Shown here piece after piece: positions 34,320-46,599 of a DNA stretch of 64,000 nt. The translations under genes and the position numbers were made by a program. The notes under the pieces were generated by a model. That model was not told where the DNA came from and did not search any database. It saw nothing but the letters and a program-made list of their open reading frames with translations. This DNA comes from Timema cristinae (lineage: Eukaryota > Arthropoda > Insecta > Phasmatodea > Timematidae), in assembly GCA_039000515.1 (NCBI GenBank), contig JBCFYV010009882.1:54425846-54489845 (forward strand), given 5' to 3'. Each line of letters opens with the position of its first letter. The stretch's first letter is position 1.

Positions 34320-37065
34320 TTCTAATAAATATATTTATTTAGAAAATATAGAACTAATTTAGTTCATGTAGTCAGCAATAATTGTTAGCTATTGAATGAG
34401 AGCTACTTGAGATTCAGTTATAGGAACTCATATAGAAAGCACATGTATACATAAATTCCATAATGGACCAAACGGGTACTCTCTGAATTTAGTAACAAAA
34501 TGTATACCTTAGTTACGCATTATATATTATGAGCGAAATTATAGCCTACACAATATTGCAGTTTTTTGGCATTCTGTAAAATCTATTACTATAGAAATAA
34601 ATGTTAGTCTACCTCAAGAAAAGCAATATCTAAACTATTTACCCTAAAATAACAAATGAATTTAAAATCAGAGTTTATGGCTATAGTTAGGCTAGTTGTT
34701 AATGTACATTAATTTGTTGAATATGGCAAGTAATTGATTAAATTAAATAAAGAATTAATAACAGGATTTATGGTAGCTGTTTTTTAACTCTATTTTATTT
34801 AAACATTTAATGCTTCCTCCCCAATAAGCGCATCATCCTTATGATCATTCTCCATATCTACATATAATTGTTTGGCGGACTTTGAAGAATTAGTTTATAT
34901 GAGAGACTCTTTAATAAATAAGCTCTAATTCCTATAGTGCTTAGGCAAAAATATTACGATGTTTGCTTTAGATACCATACTACCAGAATTCAATTGAGTT
35001 GGTTCCAATTCCAATATATTCTGCCATATTTTGTTTGCTGGAAATGGCTTTCCAATTACAACACGTTAATATTCATGCCCTTGATTAGTACGTTGTTTTT
35101 ACTTAGTGTTAAACTAAATGTATCTTGTTTTTAGGTAAAAGGGGTGGAAGACTTACTTAACAATCAATTTCCAACAAATAATCTAGCAATTGTCACTAAG
35201 GTTTATTAAATTTTCCACATTTTGAAACTCTGATATCGACTACACATGCGTGAGCATGGTTTCAATTTTCTTGAATTTTTTTCCATAAGGAAAATTATTA
35301 TATCTGAAGGCAAAAACTAGTGTCTAGTTAAAGAAGAAACCACGTGTATATTTTTTTAATTTTCAAGGTAGCTAGTCAAACAAAACTAATCACCATAGAG
35401 TTTGGTTCTAAATGGCTTCACCGAAATCATAAATCTCAAACAAATTGATCGTAACATCCCACTCTGCATTCATCAGCCAATGGTACAATCCATTTAGTCT
35501 GAGAATTTTGAATGATGTTTGCACCACGTGTCGTGTAATACATCTAGCTAACCTTTCAAGATATATTACATTCCGGCCTTATGCCATATCTGAATAAAAT
35601 ATTAAAAATATGAAAATAAACGAAAATATGAAGATAAACGGACGCCACAGTGCTGAGAGCAATTTGACCGGATTTTATTTTGTTGTTACTTTTGACCAAG
35701 CATACATTTTTATTTCTCTCAACACTTCGGAAAGGAGGTATTGTGATCGTCAAAAAATTTGAACTCAGATTTTGATAAATGTCAATGTTTCATAACCCCC
35801 TGAAATAAAATGTTGTTTTAGCGATGCCACCTGTCTGCCTGTACCTCGGGCTAGAGCAGAAAACTCTTTTATAAATTGGGCTATAACTTGGTCTCTGGGG
35901 TGTCATAAGTTCCCCCCCCCCCCCTCGCCTCTGACGGGTTTTTGCAATTAGATGTCTAGTCCTAAATTTAAGGGTAGTTTACTGAAGAGAAAAAGTCGAT
36001 TTTCTCGAAATTTGCTCTGACGACCTTGATTAAATGTTATATATAAACACTGATTATTATTATAAACAAGATGAAAACTCTCATTATCTTATGAAAATTA
36101 CTTTTAGGGTACTTTAAATGAGGGAAATTTTCCAATTTTAATCATTCATCCGCAACTATTTGAGATACGAAATATCTTATCATTGTAAAGTTGTTGTACT
36201 ATTAAAGATACAAATCTTTTATTATAACTATTATTTATAAATACCAGTTTCCTAGTTATAATCAAATATATAAACTTTTTTTAGTTATGGTCTTTGAAAA
36301 TAAATTTTATTTTTATGCTCTTTGCTGGACAAAATTATATCTCTTTTCTAAATATTACTGTGTTCCTAGTTTATAATGCTATATAGTAAGTAAATGAGAG
36401 AGTATATTATTTCATGTATGGATATTAAGAATTTTTAAAAAAGGCCTATTTTTAATATTAAAGCAAGATAAAGTCTGTCCGGTGTGCCGTATAATTTATT
36501 TTAGGATAAATTTCGAATAATCTTAATAAATGTAAAATTCATGCTCATAAAGTTTATGAGTGTTTTAGTTTTTATGTTCAAAAAGCTTTGAGAAAGGCAA
36601 TTTCTTCTGGAGGTCAAATAAAAATCTCTTCTCACTATATAATTACTTTTTGTTCTTTTCATAAAAATCCCGAGACCTAATAGTGTGTATTATAAGCTCA
36701 GTAAATAAGCGTATATTTTGAGGAGTCAGCAAATGACAGTATTACTTTAAGCTGTAAGCAACGTGAGCATGTATCAGGGACCTGCATTTTAAAGCTCATG
36801 TTGCAATTGGTTGTAAAGGCGTTTCTAAAGTATTTATAATTTTATTTCACTTTCTGAAAAACACATATCGTGTACTTGTACCACTACATTCAAAAATAAT
36901 TTAATCTCACTGGCTAGGTATTGTAACTAATCTAGTTTCTCTCGTCAGTAGGGAGACTCCAAAGTTGGTATTGATTCCAAATACATCTCAGTTTGTAAGT
37001 GCATTTAATAGACCTCCGGTACTTTCTCCTCCCATTCGGCACTTTTCACTCTTGTTTCTGGGCCT
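34320..37065. other. AT-rich, no gene recognised
   Basis: Contains a 14-C homopolymer at about 35910-35923. No open frame with a domain, no repeat shared with the rest of the window. Confidence 0.45.
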
Positions 37066-37069
37066 GGGA

Positions 37070-37520
37070 CCTGTCAGAGTGTAGCATTAGCTACAAAACA
37101 AGAACAAATAAGACAAGGAGGCATGTCCTAGTTACCCTAGTGCATCATCCAAGCGTCTCACAATGAGTCCGCAATTTAATAACAACACATCTGATCAAGA
37201 CCGCGACGCGTAAAAAACTGACTGAACCAACCCAAGTTCAAGTGGTGACCGCTAGAGGTCGCGGAGTTATAGAACATTCCAATGTGTATGCGAAGGGAAT
37301 TTATTCCAGTTCTAGTCAATTCTCAGAGCTTCACGAACATCTGTTTGGTCATACGTATCCCCTCTCTCGTGACCGAATTATGTATTTCCCACCTTGATCC
37401 TCGCCTTCCCTTTCCTCTGGGTCTAAACCTATAAAATACCTGTATGTTGCCATTACCAGCACTCTTGGATTTGTCTCTTGGTAGAGGAGAGTGTAGCCTT
37501 GGCTGCACGTATTAAAAATG
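37070..37520 (+). promoter_or_regulatory. Candidate promoter and first exon, or solo LTR
   Basis: A GC-richer island with TATAAAAT at 37430-37437 and, about 85 bp downstream, a consensus splice donor (aaaaat/gtaagg at about 37519). The sequence before it starts near TGTCAGAGTGTAGC. This could be a host promoter with a 5' untranslated exon on the same strand as the SVWC-type gene, or an LTR (TG-start, TATA box). No second copy is present to decide. A 61-codon minus frame across it looks like a shadow. Confidence 0.3.
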
Positions 37521-38425
37521 TAAGGGAAATAGGGAAATTTAATGTTTCTGATTGGATAATTTTAAATATGTAACTTTTCAAAATTCTTCTTTCGGTTTAT
37601 TAGTTTGCTTTGTAATTTAAAATACTCTTGTAGCGGAGATTGAATTAAAATTTATTATGATAAGGTTTTCCAAAGACTATAATAATTAACATTAAAATCA
37701 TGACTGAGATGGTTAAATATTGCGTTACTAACTATCTTTGATATTGGAGAGAGAGAGAGAGAGATAGAAAAATAATTCTGTAGTAAGATCGGATATTTAA
37801 TTCTATATCTTGTGATAAATTGTGTATTTCCAAAGAAGGAAAAGTATTCATCAGAAAGTGGTTATTGAATTAAGATGTTGTTTAAGTTGAAGTTAGCTGA
37901 TTGTTTTGTCTACGACATATATTATTGTCCTTCTTAATTTAATCCGAAGATGGGTCAAATTATTTATGGAGTGTTCACATGTATTTTTACCACACATAGC
38001 TCTTAACATTAGTTCACTACTTTATAACTTTCAGACAATTTTAGCTTACTGCATTAAAAAATATATATTTATAAATGAATCATAATCGTTTTTACACCGA
38101 GTCAATTTTGGCCATTGCTTCAATACATGACAGTTTATTAGCTTTATTCCTTTTCCAATTAGATAGTTGACTGAAATGTTTAATTATCATGTTTTTGGAT
38201 ACAATTATTTCTATCTCTTAGGTCTAAATTTTGTTTCAAATTTCGAATTTTATAGCAATAAAAACTTATATTTTTGACCAAAACAATAAGCTAACATCAA
38301 TATTAATAACATCTCTATTCAATCACCTCCATTTGATTAATCATTTTCCTCGTGTGTTATTAAGCCATTTATACAAGTTCTGTGGGAAGACAGCTTTTAA
38401 TTTCGTATATGGTTATTAAAGTGCG
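37521..38425. other. AT-rich, with a (GA)n microsatellite
   Basis: (GA)9-10 at about 37747-37765; otherwise no supported feature. Confidence 0.5.
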
Positions 38426-38429
38426 TCTA

Positions 38430-38560
38430 CAAATATAAATAGCTTGATAAACCACTTGTACTACACAATTGCACTAACTTTCTCATACTGTGTATTATAG
38501 CTTCAAAAAAATTGTCCTAAAGGAGGTTTTCTGTAAGCTACCATTAAGTAAGTTTAAATC
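38430..38560. repeat. AT-rich repeat, copy shared with 58.2 kb
   Basis: 'cacaattgcac.aactttctcatac.gtgtattatagctt' here matches 58228-58275 in the same orientation; both are followed by 'tct...aagcta.ca.t..a'. Weaker relatives lie near 50585. Confidence 0.6.
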
Positions 38561-39703
38561 ATAAAAATGGGTGTGTGTACTTATGTACTCGCGTGAGAAG
38601 TTATACTTTTTTGGCATCATTAAATAATAAATATTTAACAATAATAATTTAATAATATTTAGTATTAATTATGTTAAATAATAATATTTTAATTTATATC
38701 AATAAATAATACATACGGATAGTTAACCTCAATTATATTGGAGCACTTGAAAAATTCTATAAGCACAATTTTTTTCACTAATATTTACGAATAGTAAATA
38801 ATATTAATCAAAATATTCAATTAAAATCACTACTGAATATAATTTATTAGCACATATATAATTCGCATTTGTATGAAACTAAAACACGTGTTGTGAATGT
38901 AGAAACTAGAAACATGTGGATAAATATTATATATATGAAAACAGTGATCAGAGGCGACGAGCGTACCAACATGCGCGACTAACAGAGGTTCTATTTCTAT
39001 TTTGTTGGTAGCTTTTTTTTTTCGAGACTTAATTAGCGGTTTAGCTTCAACCTGTTACTTTTGTGTTACAGTGATGCGCGCGCATCTTAAAATTTCACTC
39101 TCATCATTTTTTCATAACGCGCCTTAAGAAGTATTACTTCAAAAACAAACACATCAAAATAATGTACACAGTAAAAACTCTTTATTTATAAACTTTAAAC
39201 CAAATTAAAGTTAAGACTTGTATATAAAACTCAGGAACTAGCTATTACAAAATATAAAAAAAATTAATTTAATGAATTATATAGTTTCAAAATTGGTAGA
39301 TGAATTAAGTAACATTAAAATTCAAATGGTTGATTGTAATTTACTTCTAATGAGCAACAAAATGTCACATATGAACATTTCCAATAAATTGATATAACAT
39401 CATTAACTGAATTAAAACATAGGTTGACGACAGATATAAAATACACGTATTACGTAACAAAATTGTGTTACAAAACTTGGATACAGTAAATTAAGGACAA
39501 AACAAAGTTTAAAATTCAACTGTAAATAAATTATAAAATATAAATTAGTAGATTAACATCTCCCATATGAGTTTAAAAAAGTGATTAAGTGTTCTTGTTA
39601 AGTGTTGTTGTTAAAGATTTAAAGAATATAATATATTTAATTTTAAGGTTATGTATAAAACCTAAGCATCATCTTATTCCAGTCCCATTACTCCTTGTGA
39701 TAA

Positions 39704-39942
39704 TCAGCCATAGAAAGATGCTGATTTTAATTCTTCCAACATGTTTCGGTATCTAAATGCCATAATCATGGGAACTGTAAAATTAAATTAAAGAACACGA
39801 AGAAAAATTGAATCTTGTTTTGTGCAAAAGTCTTGATAATTACCGTTATATTAATGAATTTGTAAAATACAATTAATAAACAAACAAACTTACCAAGTCG
39901 TCCAGCGAGACACAAAGTGTCGTAACGACTGAATGATGTAAA
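39704..39942 (-). CDS. Two 3' coding exons of an unidentified gene
   Basis: Exon 1 (39942-39894, 49 nt) follows a pyrimidine-rich acceptor (ACCCTGGTTAG) and ends at a consensus donor (CTTG/GTAAGT). After a 119-bp intron with a good polypyrimidine tract (TTTAATTTTACAG), exon 2 (39774-39704) continues in phase and ends in TGA. The joined frame reads FTSFSRYDTLCLAGRL, V, PMIMAFRYRNMLEELKSA, SFYG, stop. Of the three possible frames only this one stays open through exon 2. I do not recognise the protein; the amphipathic end suggests a helical C-terminus. Upstream exons, expected at higher coordinates, were not found among the satellite and mobile DNA there. It may be a real host gene end or a splice-like coincidence. 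Confidence 0.4.
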
Positions 39943-40149
39943 CTAACCAGGGTGTGGTTGGAAAGAAAAGATTTATGGCAAAAACAAAAGACTAATGAAA
40001 AAATTATAAACACTCTTTTGAATGTTAATGTCACTTAATTAATCTACCAAATTTGAAAATATCTAATTCATTACATTAATTTTTTTTTTTTTTTGCATAG
40101 TTATTTCTTGAGTTTTCTATCTAAGTCTTAACTTGAATTACTACTACTC

Positions 40150-41480
40150 CTTATTTTAACTACTTTAGAATGTTTTCTAAAATGTTTAAATCAAATTGTT
40201 AAAATACTTTTAACTAATTACTATTTTTTAAATATTTTATTTGTAAATTACCTTAAAAATATATATATATATATATATAAAACATAATTTTACATTAAAA
40301 ACTAGTCCCAGATACTCAGTTTCAGCTCAATCTTATAGTTAATTAAGAAAAATTTCATATATTCTATAGTAATTATCTTAAGTAAACGATCATTAAATTA
40401 ATTTATTTTAGTAAAATAAATAAATATTATTCTTTATCATGCAAAATAGTCACCATATACCGATTTCAAAACAAATCGGTTCAGATAATTTCAAAAATAT
40501 TTAAAATTAACAGAAATCAATCTTCAGGTTATCTACTATTTTTATTTTAGAAAAAACAGTATATCCAATTATTTATTCTGTAAGACTTAACAAATTCTCA
40601 TTTTGAACCAAATCACAAGAGCGATTTTTTTTGAATATTCAAATTCAAACAAAAGTCGTCAGTAAATTTCCCTAGAATAATTTAAACACTAAAAACAAGT
40701 ATACAGTTTTATTTTTCAACTAAAACCTACACAGATATAGTTACAGTTAAACAAACTTTTTAGAACCATTTTAAAAATATTTCTTACTTTTGAAATCACT
40801 CATATGTAAATTATCCTTTAACTAATTTTCACTTAAAAAACAAGTATTTGTAAGATCAACCGCTCCTCCAAATAACCATTTTAAACAAAATTGCTAGTGA
40901 CATTTAATTATTTTTTAATTTGTCATCAGTAAACCACCTTTAAACAAATGTTTACCAAAAAAAGCATACGTATACAGTGCTATTTGTCATATCACTCCCA
41001 TGATACACATTCGTAACCAAATCATTTAAACCATTTTAAAAAATTCAAATATTTTAAAAATCAGTCATTATTTAACTACCCATAAAGTAATTTGTACCAC
41101 AAAAACGAGTAGAGGGCCTATACAGTGTTATTTGTTATTGCAAACACTCGCAAAAACCCACTAGTAACCAAATCTTTGATCTATTTATAAAATATTTCAA
41201 GTTTTTTTAAAATTAACTATCATTAAACAACCCAAAAATGAGTAATTTCCCCGAAAGCAAGTATACAATGTTATTTGTCATACCACAAAACTCACAGATA
41301 TACATTAAAAAAAAGTTGCAGATATTTTATAAAAACTTGTTGGAGATATTTTCAAAAAATTTCCCATCAGTAAACCCCCCTTAATCGATATTTTTGCTTA
41401 AAAAAACATTGATATATTGCTGTTTAACATGTCAAACAAATACTAATTAATACATTATGATAAATTAAATCACCTAAGTC
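40150..41480 (+). repeat. Degenerate ~145-bp AT-rich satellite array 1
   Basis: Recurring landmarks in order: 'tatacagtgttatttgtcat', 'ca..actc.ca.gatac.cat', 'aaccaaat', 'ttaaaaatattcaa', 'cagtcat.agtaaactacc'. Copies start near 40680, 40970, 41120 and 41265 among others, diverged by roughly a quarter of positions by eye. The same unit forms array 2 at 50560-51690. A (TA)n tract lies at 40261-40279. Non-coding. Confidence 0.7.
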
Positions 41481-41854
41481 ATTTTTGAAACATTTAGAAT
41501 TCAAAAAAGTAACTCAAAAGTAAAATATCCTTATTTTGAGGGCCAGGATCGAAATCAAAAATATATTTTGAGGTGTAGCCATATAAAATATAGATATCAA
41601 GTTTGAATAACACCTACTTAATCGTTTTGGATCCGTGGTTTTAGGGATGAGGAAGATTATATTTAAAGGAAGTGTACTCATAACTGTGTTGAGGAAGGAT
41701 GGTAAACCATTTTGGAAAACCACGTTCAGTTCACCCAACCGAGTTTAAAACCGCAATATATCCATCATTGGAAGTCTAGTTTACAGCTAGAGTAGTGCCC
41801 TAGACTATGCAGCCACTGAAACGAAGCAGTATGCATATTATATGAATACATAAG

Positions 41855-41886
41855 TTGGTGACCTGGTTATCTAGGGGTAAGGTGTC
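41855..41886 (+). repeat. SINE family A, 5' head of a split copy
   Basis: 'gttggtgacctggttatcta' then 'ggggtaaggtgtc' is the tRNA-like head seen intact on the minus strand at 2945-3212. It stops exactly where the intact SINE continues with AGACTTCTG, and the missing remainder resumes at 49163. The last six bases, GGTGTC (41881-41886), are the left target-site duplicate. Confidence 0.88.
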
Positions 41887-42425
41887 AGTAGTGTTTGGGG
41901 CACCTTGAAACAGGCTGTGATTGGATGGATCCGGTCACGTGAAAACGCCCCCTCGCTCTCTGATTGGATGTTGGCTTTCACCTCCTCTCCCTCCTGACAC
42001 CCACCCCCTCACACCTGCTCCCTTTCTATTGCTCTAAACTTCTTTATTCTTCTCCAAACTTGTTTTTTATGTGTGCTCATTTTTTTATGTCTGGGTAGGA
42101 TTAGGACGAGCGTTGGGGCTTATTGGTGTGGGCGTTTACTGTCGTAGGATTTGGATGGGCGTTGGAGTTTATATTTTTTATTTATTGGCGTGCAGTCCAT
42201 GGCGTCGGGCACTCCTCGCACGGCATCGCTAAAGATGGCGCGGCACGAACCTCTCCTTTCGACCTCTTAGTGTAGAGTGCGAGCATCGTGCAATGGCTCC
42301 CATTCATAAGACTCTGTTGGACTTCCTTTAAATTTCGCTCCCTCATCCTACTCGCGATCTCCATCTGTCAAATACCCATGGAGTGGGGGAAAGTGATAAT
42401 GAACCCTTGGCTAGAGCCTTTATCC
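41887..42425 (+). repeat. Left terminal inverted repeat (family X)
   Basis: GC-rich, non-coding. Relative to the right end (48631-49162, inverted) it has about 190 bp extra (from 'ttcacctcctctccctcctg' through 'ggcgcggcacgaacctctcc'); that extra segment is shared with the copies at 54.3-54.5 and 58.6-58.75 kb ('tggcrtgcartccayggcgt'). It is cut off on its inner side by a SINE tail at 42425. Confidence 0.75.
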
Positions 42426-42486
42426 CTAAACATGTTGTGCGTATAACCCGGACGGGTAGTAAGACGCGGTGCTAATAATAATAAAC
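42425..42486 (+). repeat. SINE tail fragment
   Basis: 'tgcgtataacccggacgggt' then 'agtaagacgcggtgctaata' and (ata)n: the conserved SINE 3' end without head or body, inserted in or fused to the left terminal repeat. Confidence 0.75.
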
Positions 42487-42649
42487 TTGTTGTGGGTAGC
42501 AACTACCCTGTTGAAGAGTCATTAACCACCACAACCCAAAGTCCTTTGAAACATAGGGTCGTAGCCCTCTGACAGCCGCGTCTCAGATATGTTTTGTAAC
42601 GCTCATTCAGGGGCTTGATTTTTCGGAAACAATCCTTATTAAAGTACCT

Positions 42650-43470
42650 TGTTGTGTTTCAGCACTTGCCATGTACGGTAACATGGATTCGAACCTTGAT
42701 ATATTTGCCCGAATAATAAAATTAGTGGTTGTACAGGGATGTACCATTATTTGCGCCGGGTTGAAATAAGAAAACATATTGGTAGCTTAACATTCAAATA
42801 GACAAAGCTATTATTCATGCTTTTAGTGATGATTAATCCGGCTGGATATCATTGATACCTAAATATGGGAATCGAACCCTCCAACGCCATCTGGATATAT
42901 TTGCCAAAATAAGAGATACGGAATAACCAAATTTGTTTTTTTAAGGATGTACCATCATTTGCATTGGGTTAAAATGTGAAAATATTATGGTAGTTTAAAA
43001 ATCAAATAGCCAACGCTATTATTTATGTTTTAGTTATGATTAGGCTACTCTAGCTAGATATCATTGACACCTGAACACGGTAATTGAAACCGGGACCTTT
43101 GGCTCAACAAAAAAAATACAGGTTTATCTCTCTATTTTAATAATCGGCTAGAGTAACAATATAATTTCTCCGGTTAATTTTTATGTCAATATATTTAACA
43201 CGTTGAAACACGATCTTTTCGTTTTAAAAGCATCTACCCTTACGCAGAGTGTCAAATTGACACCAACACTTTCTGGATATCTTTTCCCGAATGAGAGAGA
43301 CAGAATAATAAAATTAATTTTTTTAGGCATGTATCTTTATTCGCGCCAGATTGAAATGTTAAAAATATAGGTAGCTTAAGAATCAAATAGCCAAAACTAT
43401 TATTTATACTTTTAGTGATTATTACATAGGCTAGATATCATTTACACATTAACCATACTAGGAACTTTAA
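42650..43470 (+). repeat. Three diverged tandem copies of a ~210-bp unit
   Basis: Landmarks 'atatttgcc.gaataa', 'atgtaccat.atttgc', 'ggtagctta..a.tcaaatag', 'gctattatt.atg.ttttag' and 'tagatatcattgacac' recur. The first two copies are about 209 bp apart (42738, 42947). The third (about 43326) follows an extra ~170 bp. Some units contain tRNA-like 'atcgaaccc'. Non-coding. Confidence 0.7.
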
Positions 43471-44990
43471 CTCCAAACTCCTCCCGTCACAGGGCGTGAT
43501 GCTTACCCGCATTTGTGTGACTGGTAAAAATAAACACGACCGCAGAGGTTCCGTCTCTAATGTATATAGTTAAAGAACGGAAAACTTACATATTACACAA
43601 TATATCGCGTCCAACAGTTTACCCCGAAGGGATTTGATTTCAACCTTCCCTGCCAGAAATAGATTAGCCTTACATTTCGATGGCGTGCCCACTTGAACTG
43701 GAGTGAAATATGGGAAAATCTAACAAGAACTTCTGCAACTGTGGGGTTCCTTAGAGTACATCAGCACGTTCACCCTGTTTGAGGTCATTTGAGCGTGCAC
43801 TTAAAGTCGTTGAGAAACTTTCTTACTTATTACAAGTGGTAGAGATTAGAACTTAAAGGGGAAAAACTCTATTAGCCTGATGTATGGGGAGGTGGGAGTA
43901 GTTATTAAGTATTGTAAATTTGAAAATACTCTTTGTGTTCACCATGGTAATGACATTAATTGTTACTCACAACCCTCCATTTCATTGCACATCCATGATA
44001 GAAGGATAAAAAAAATATATATATATACATGCGAACTGTGAGGAATTTGACATCGTCTAATATTAAGATAATTTTAAATGAAATGCTGCAGGGATTATCG
44101 GCAGACTAATTCATGTCTGGCCAAGTCATAAAACCAATGAAAAAAGATGTAACCAAAAAGTATAATTTTGTATTTATATTCAATATGCGGAACACGATCT
44201 TGCTTCAGTGCTACTGGTTTGTATTTTCTTTGGCTACCAAGGTATATTAAATCATGTTAAGGGATTAAAATCCTTATCACAACCCTCTCGTCCAAAGTGG
44301 GAGTATTGCTTACAAAAACTACGTCCTTAAGGATGTTGTCTACTCTTGACGTAATGGCTAGAAAAGATAAGTTTCTCAGTGTAAATGTATTTTGATTTTG
44401 AAGAGATCAACGGTTCTAAGGTAAAAGGTTATAAGCCTCATTTTTAAAATTTTACAGGAGAGCAAAATTGTTGTTTTCTTACAAAACAATTTATATTATG
44501 AGTAACTGGTTATGTTTATATAAAAGATTGCATTTTATGTTATTTTTGTGGTTAAAATAACTAAAGTAGAATTAATATTACTATTAAATATACTGAAAAA
44601 ACTCAAAATTTGAGGGTCAACGCGTATTACTTTGGCTTACTCTGCAAGCAATATGAAATTGTAAGACTCATTAATAACCATTAACATACCATAGTATATT
44701 TTTATCATTGTTTTAATCTATTATTTGTTATCTGTCTACAGTATGACATACATTTTTACTTGACAAATTGAGGGGAATTACTATAGGCATATAGCTTGTA
44801 ATTTGGTAGAAAACTTATAAAATGTCAATATTTATAATACAGTTATAAGAGAGAAAAAAATACCCCTCAGAAACATATGTCCGCATAGGCTATGAATTAA
44901 ATGTATCTTACAAAATGAGGAGAATAAATTATTAAAGAAGTAACTAAAATATCTACTGAATAACTTGAATGCACTGGTAACAAAATATTA
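43471..44990. other. No gene recognised
   Basis: Interior of the 7.28-kb element. AT-rich, no domain-bearing frame on either strand. Confidence 0.4.
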
Positions 44991-44993
44991 AAT

Positions 44994-45269
44994 TTAAACC
45001 ACTTCATCATCTGCATCTGTTTCATTCTGACAATCTTGAATGTTGTTTTTCTTTGGAAGAGTCCTATATTCATGATGGTAACGTTTTGGGATCACTCCTT
45101 TTGAACACAACTTATTCAAATTTTTGTACTTTGCTACTAAAATGGGTTGACGGTTTGAATAAAAAAAAACTTTAATTCTAAATTCTTCTCCTGACCGTCT
45201 TTTAATCTCTTGAAACTTTAAATGACTGGGCATTTTTGATTTATTCAAATTATCATAAGGTCCTACCAC
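44994..45269 (-). CDS. Small basic hypothetical protein in the Polinton-like element
   Basis: 91 codons from ATG to stop, rich in Lys/Arg (MPSHLKFQEIKRRSGEEF; VAKYKNLNKLCSKGV; YHHEYRTLPKKNN) with an acidic tail (ETDADDEVV). No family recognised; the arrangement is vaguely like the middle of a piggyBac-type transposase but lacks its catalytic motifs. It may be a degraded fragment of a longer gene. Being on the same strand as the next frame (45958-45677) suggests a remnant gene order. Confidence 0.35.
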   Translation of the reverse strand: MVGPYDNLNKSKMPSHLKFQEIKRRSGEEFRIKVFFYSNRQPILVAKYKNLNKLCSKGVIPKRYHHEYRTLPKKNNIQDCQNETDADDEVV

Positions 45270-45676
45270 ACCATTACCCTTATAAATGGTTAGTCTACAT
45301 ATTTCCTAGATTCTCTCGTAGGGTATTACTTCAGTCACTCTAATCGTGTGACAGGTATAGTCTCAGAACTCTAGGTAGCCTCGCTCCTCTCTGTAATGGT
45401 TCACTACTTTGTAAATTACATGTCTATCGCTCACAGCAAGACTGTGGATATTTTTTGTTGTCATATAGGCAAGTCCCGCAATCGTATGACCCACAAAAAT
45501 TAAATTAATATAGCCGGTTCTAAGCATGTTGAGCGTACCTGACCGCTAAACGTGTTGTATTGTTTATTGGGTCAACTGTGCAATACGGTATTACTCGCGC
45601 ACATGTATTAACTGCCCAGGTGCCCGATGTTGTTGTTGTAAAGTGCTTGAATCTTCTGCCCGTCTCTTAAATGCGT

Positions 45677-45958
45677 TCAAAGTTCACTATGGTAGGTGAA
45701 CCGGGTTTTAATCCAGCGGAGGTGAATATTATTTTTTTCGATATTAAACTCGCACACGTCTTCATCTGTTAGAGTACCAAAATGACTGGCTAAAAATACA
45801 CAAAACTCACCATCTAGATAGGCTATTAGGCGTCTCCCAAACTGTGTATTGACTACTTTTAATTTATACATAGAGTTATTTTTATCGACGATTATTTCAC
45901 ACAATTTTATTGTCGTCACGGAATCAACAATATTTACCAGCTGTTGTAACTTGTCCAC
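45677..45958 (-). CDS. Small hypothetical protein in the Polinton-like element
   Basis: 93 codons, intact. N-terminal helix-like half, then a beta-rich half (LKVVNTQFGRRLIAYLDGEF, CVFLASHFGTLTDEDVCEFN, NIHLRWI). The 'FG.R.IAYLDG...FL...F..LTDEDV..FN' pattern resembles small single-domain proteins I associate with Polinton-like or virus-derived loci in arthropods, but I cannot name the family. It is an unusually well-preserved frame for this element. 120 bp further right, terminal-repeat-like sequence begins (46.02 kb). Confidence 0.4.
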   Translation of the reverse strand: MDKLQQLVNIVDSVTTIKLCEIIVDKNNSMYKLKVVNTQFGRRLIAYLDGEFCVFLASHFGTLTDEDVCEFNIEKNNIHLRWIKTRFTYHSEL

Positions 45959-46019
45959 CCTGGACCACTTTACAAACTCTTATAAATAGATGACCAAGCA
46001 CCCATCACCCTACCTCCCT

Positions 46020-46275
46020 CCCTCCCTCCCCCGGTAGACATCGTGTAGTACAAGATGAGCAGGGTCGATGACCTCTTGTACTAGCTCATGGTTTCAAAAT
46101 CGTGATCTATTCTTGTCTCGTCTTGTCTTATCGAGCAGCCAACTGGCGCCAGGTATGAGTCATCAGGGAAAATCCATTGCGACATCATTCTTGTCTCAAC
46201 TTGTCGAAGCCCCAATTTGACGAAGGTTAGCGGCCCGTTTATGTAAAATAGAGTAGATTTACCGTTAGTCGTCAA
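46020..46275 (+). repeat. Internal copy of family X terminal sequence
   Basis: 'agggtcgatgacctcttgta' ... 'tcttgtctcgtcttgtctta' ... 'ctggcgccaggtatgagtca' ... 'attgcgacatcattcttgtc' aligns, same orientation, with 48810-48960 in the right terminal repeat and, inverted, with 59080-59240. A 64-codon minus frame here is a by-product. Probably a duplicated or displaced part of the element's right end. Confidence 0.65.
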
Positions 46276-46599
46276 TTGTTCTCACGCACTCACCGAGTGC
46301 TGATGTACTCACGGGAATCCGACGGTTAGGGGGTAGGGTTTTCCTGAACCAGATGCTGTTACAGATTATACCTGGTCTAATTATATTAAGCGGTCGACCA
46401 GTTTTAATGGTGTTTGATTTCACTTTTACAAATGCGGGTACAGTTTACAATCCCTGTGGGCACGCCGTCTAAACGTCAGGCTCAACTAATTCTGTCAAGG
46501 TGAAGATTGAAACCTAATCTCTGCCTTGTAAACTGTTGTTATTTCTCCCTCCAGAACAATTTATTAATCATCCCTACCACACTATCAAAATGAATATAT

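Noticed and set aside
41514..41738. 74-codon minus-strand frame as an upstream exon of the 39.7-kb gene
   Set aside because: No acceptor/donor signals and hydrophobic AT-driven composition.
44185..44241. Signal-peptide-like exon (MRNTILLQCYWFVFSLATK then gtatat) as the start of the SVWC-type gene
   Set aside because: It would end in phase 0, which fits neither known exon type, has no convincing acceptor, and lies inside the 7.28-kb mobile element.
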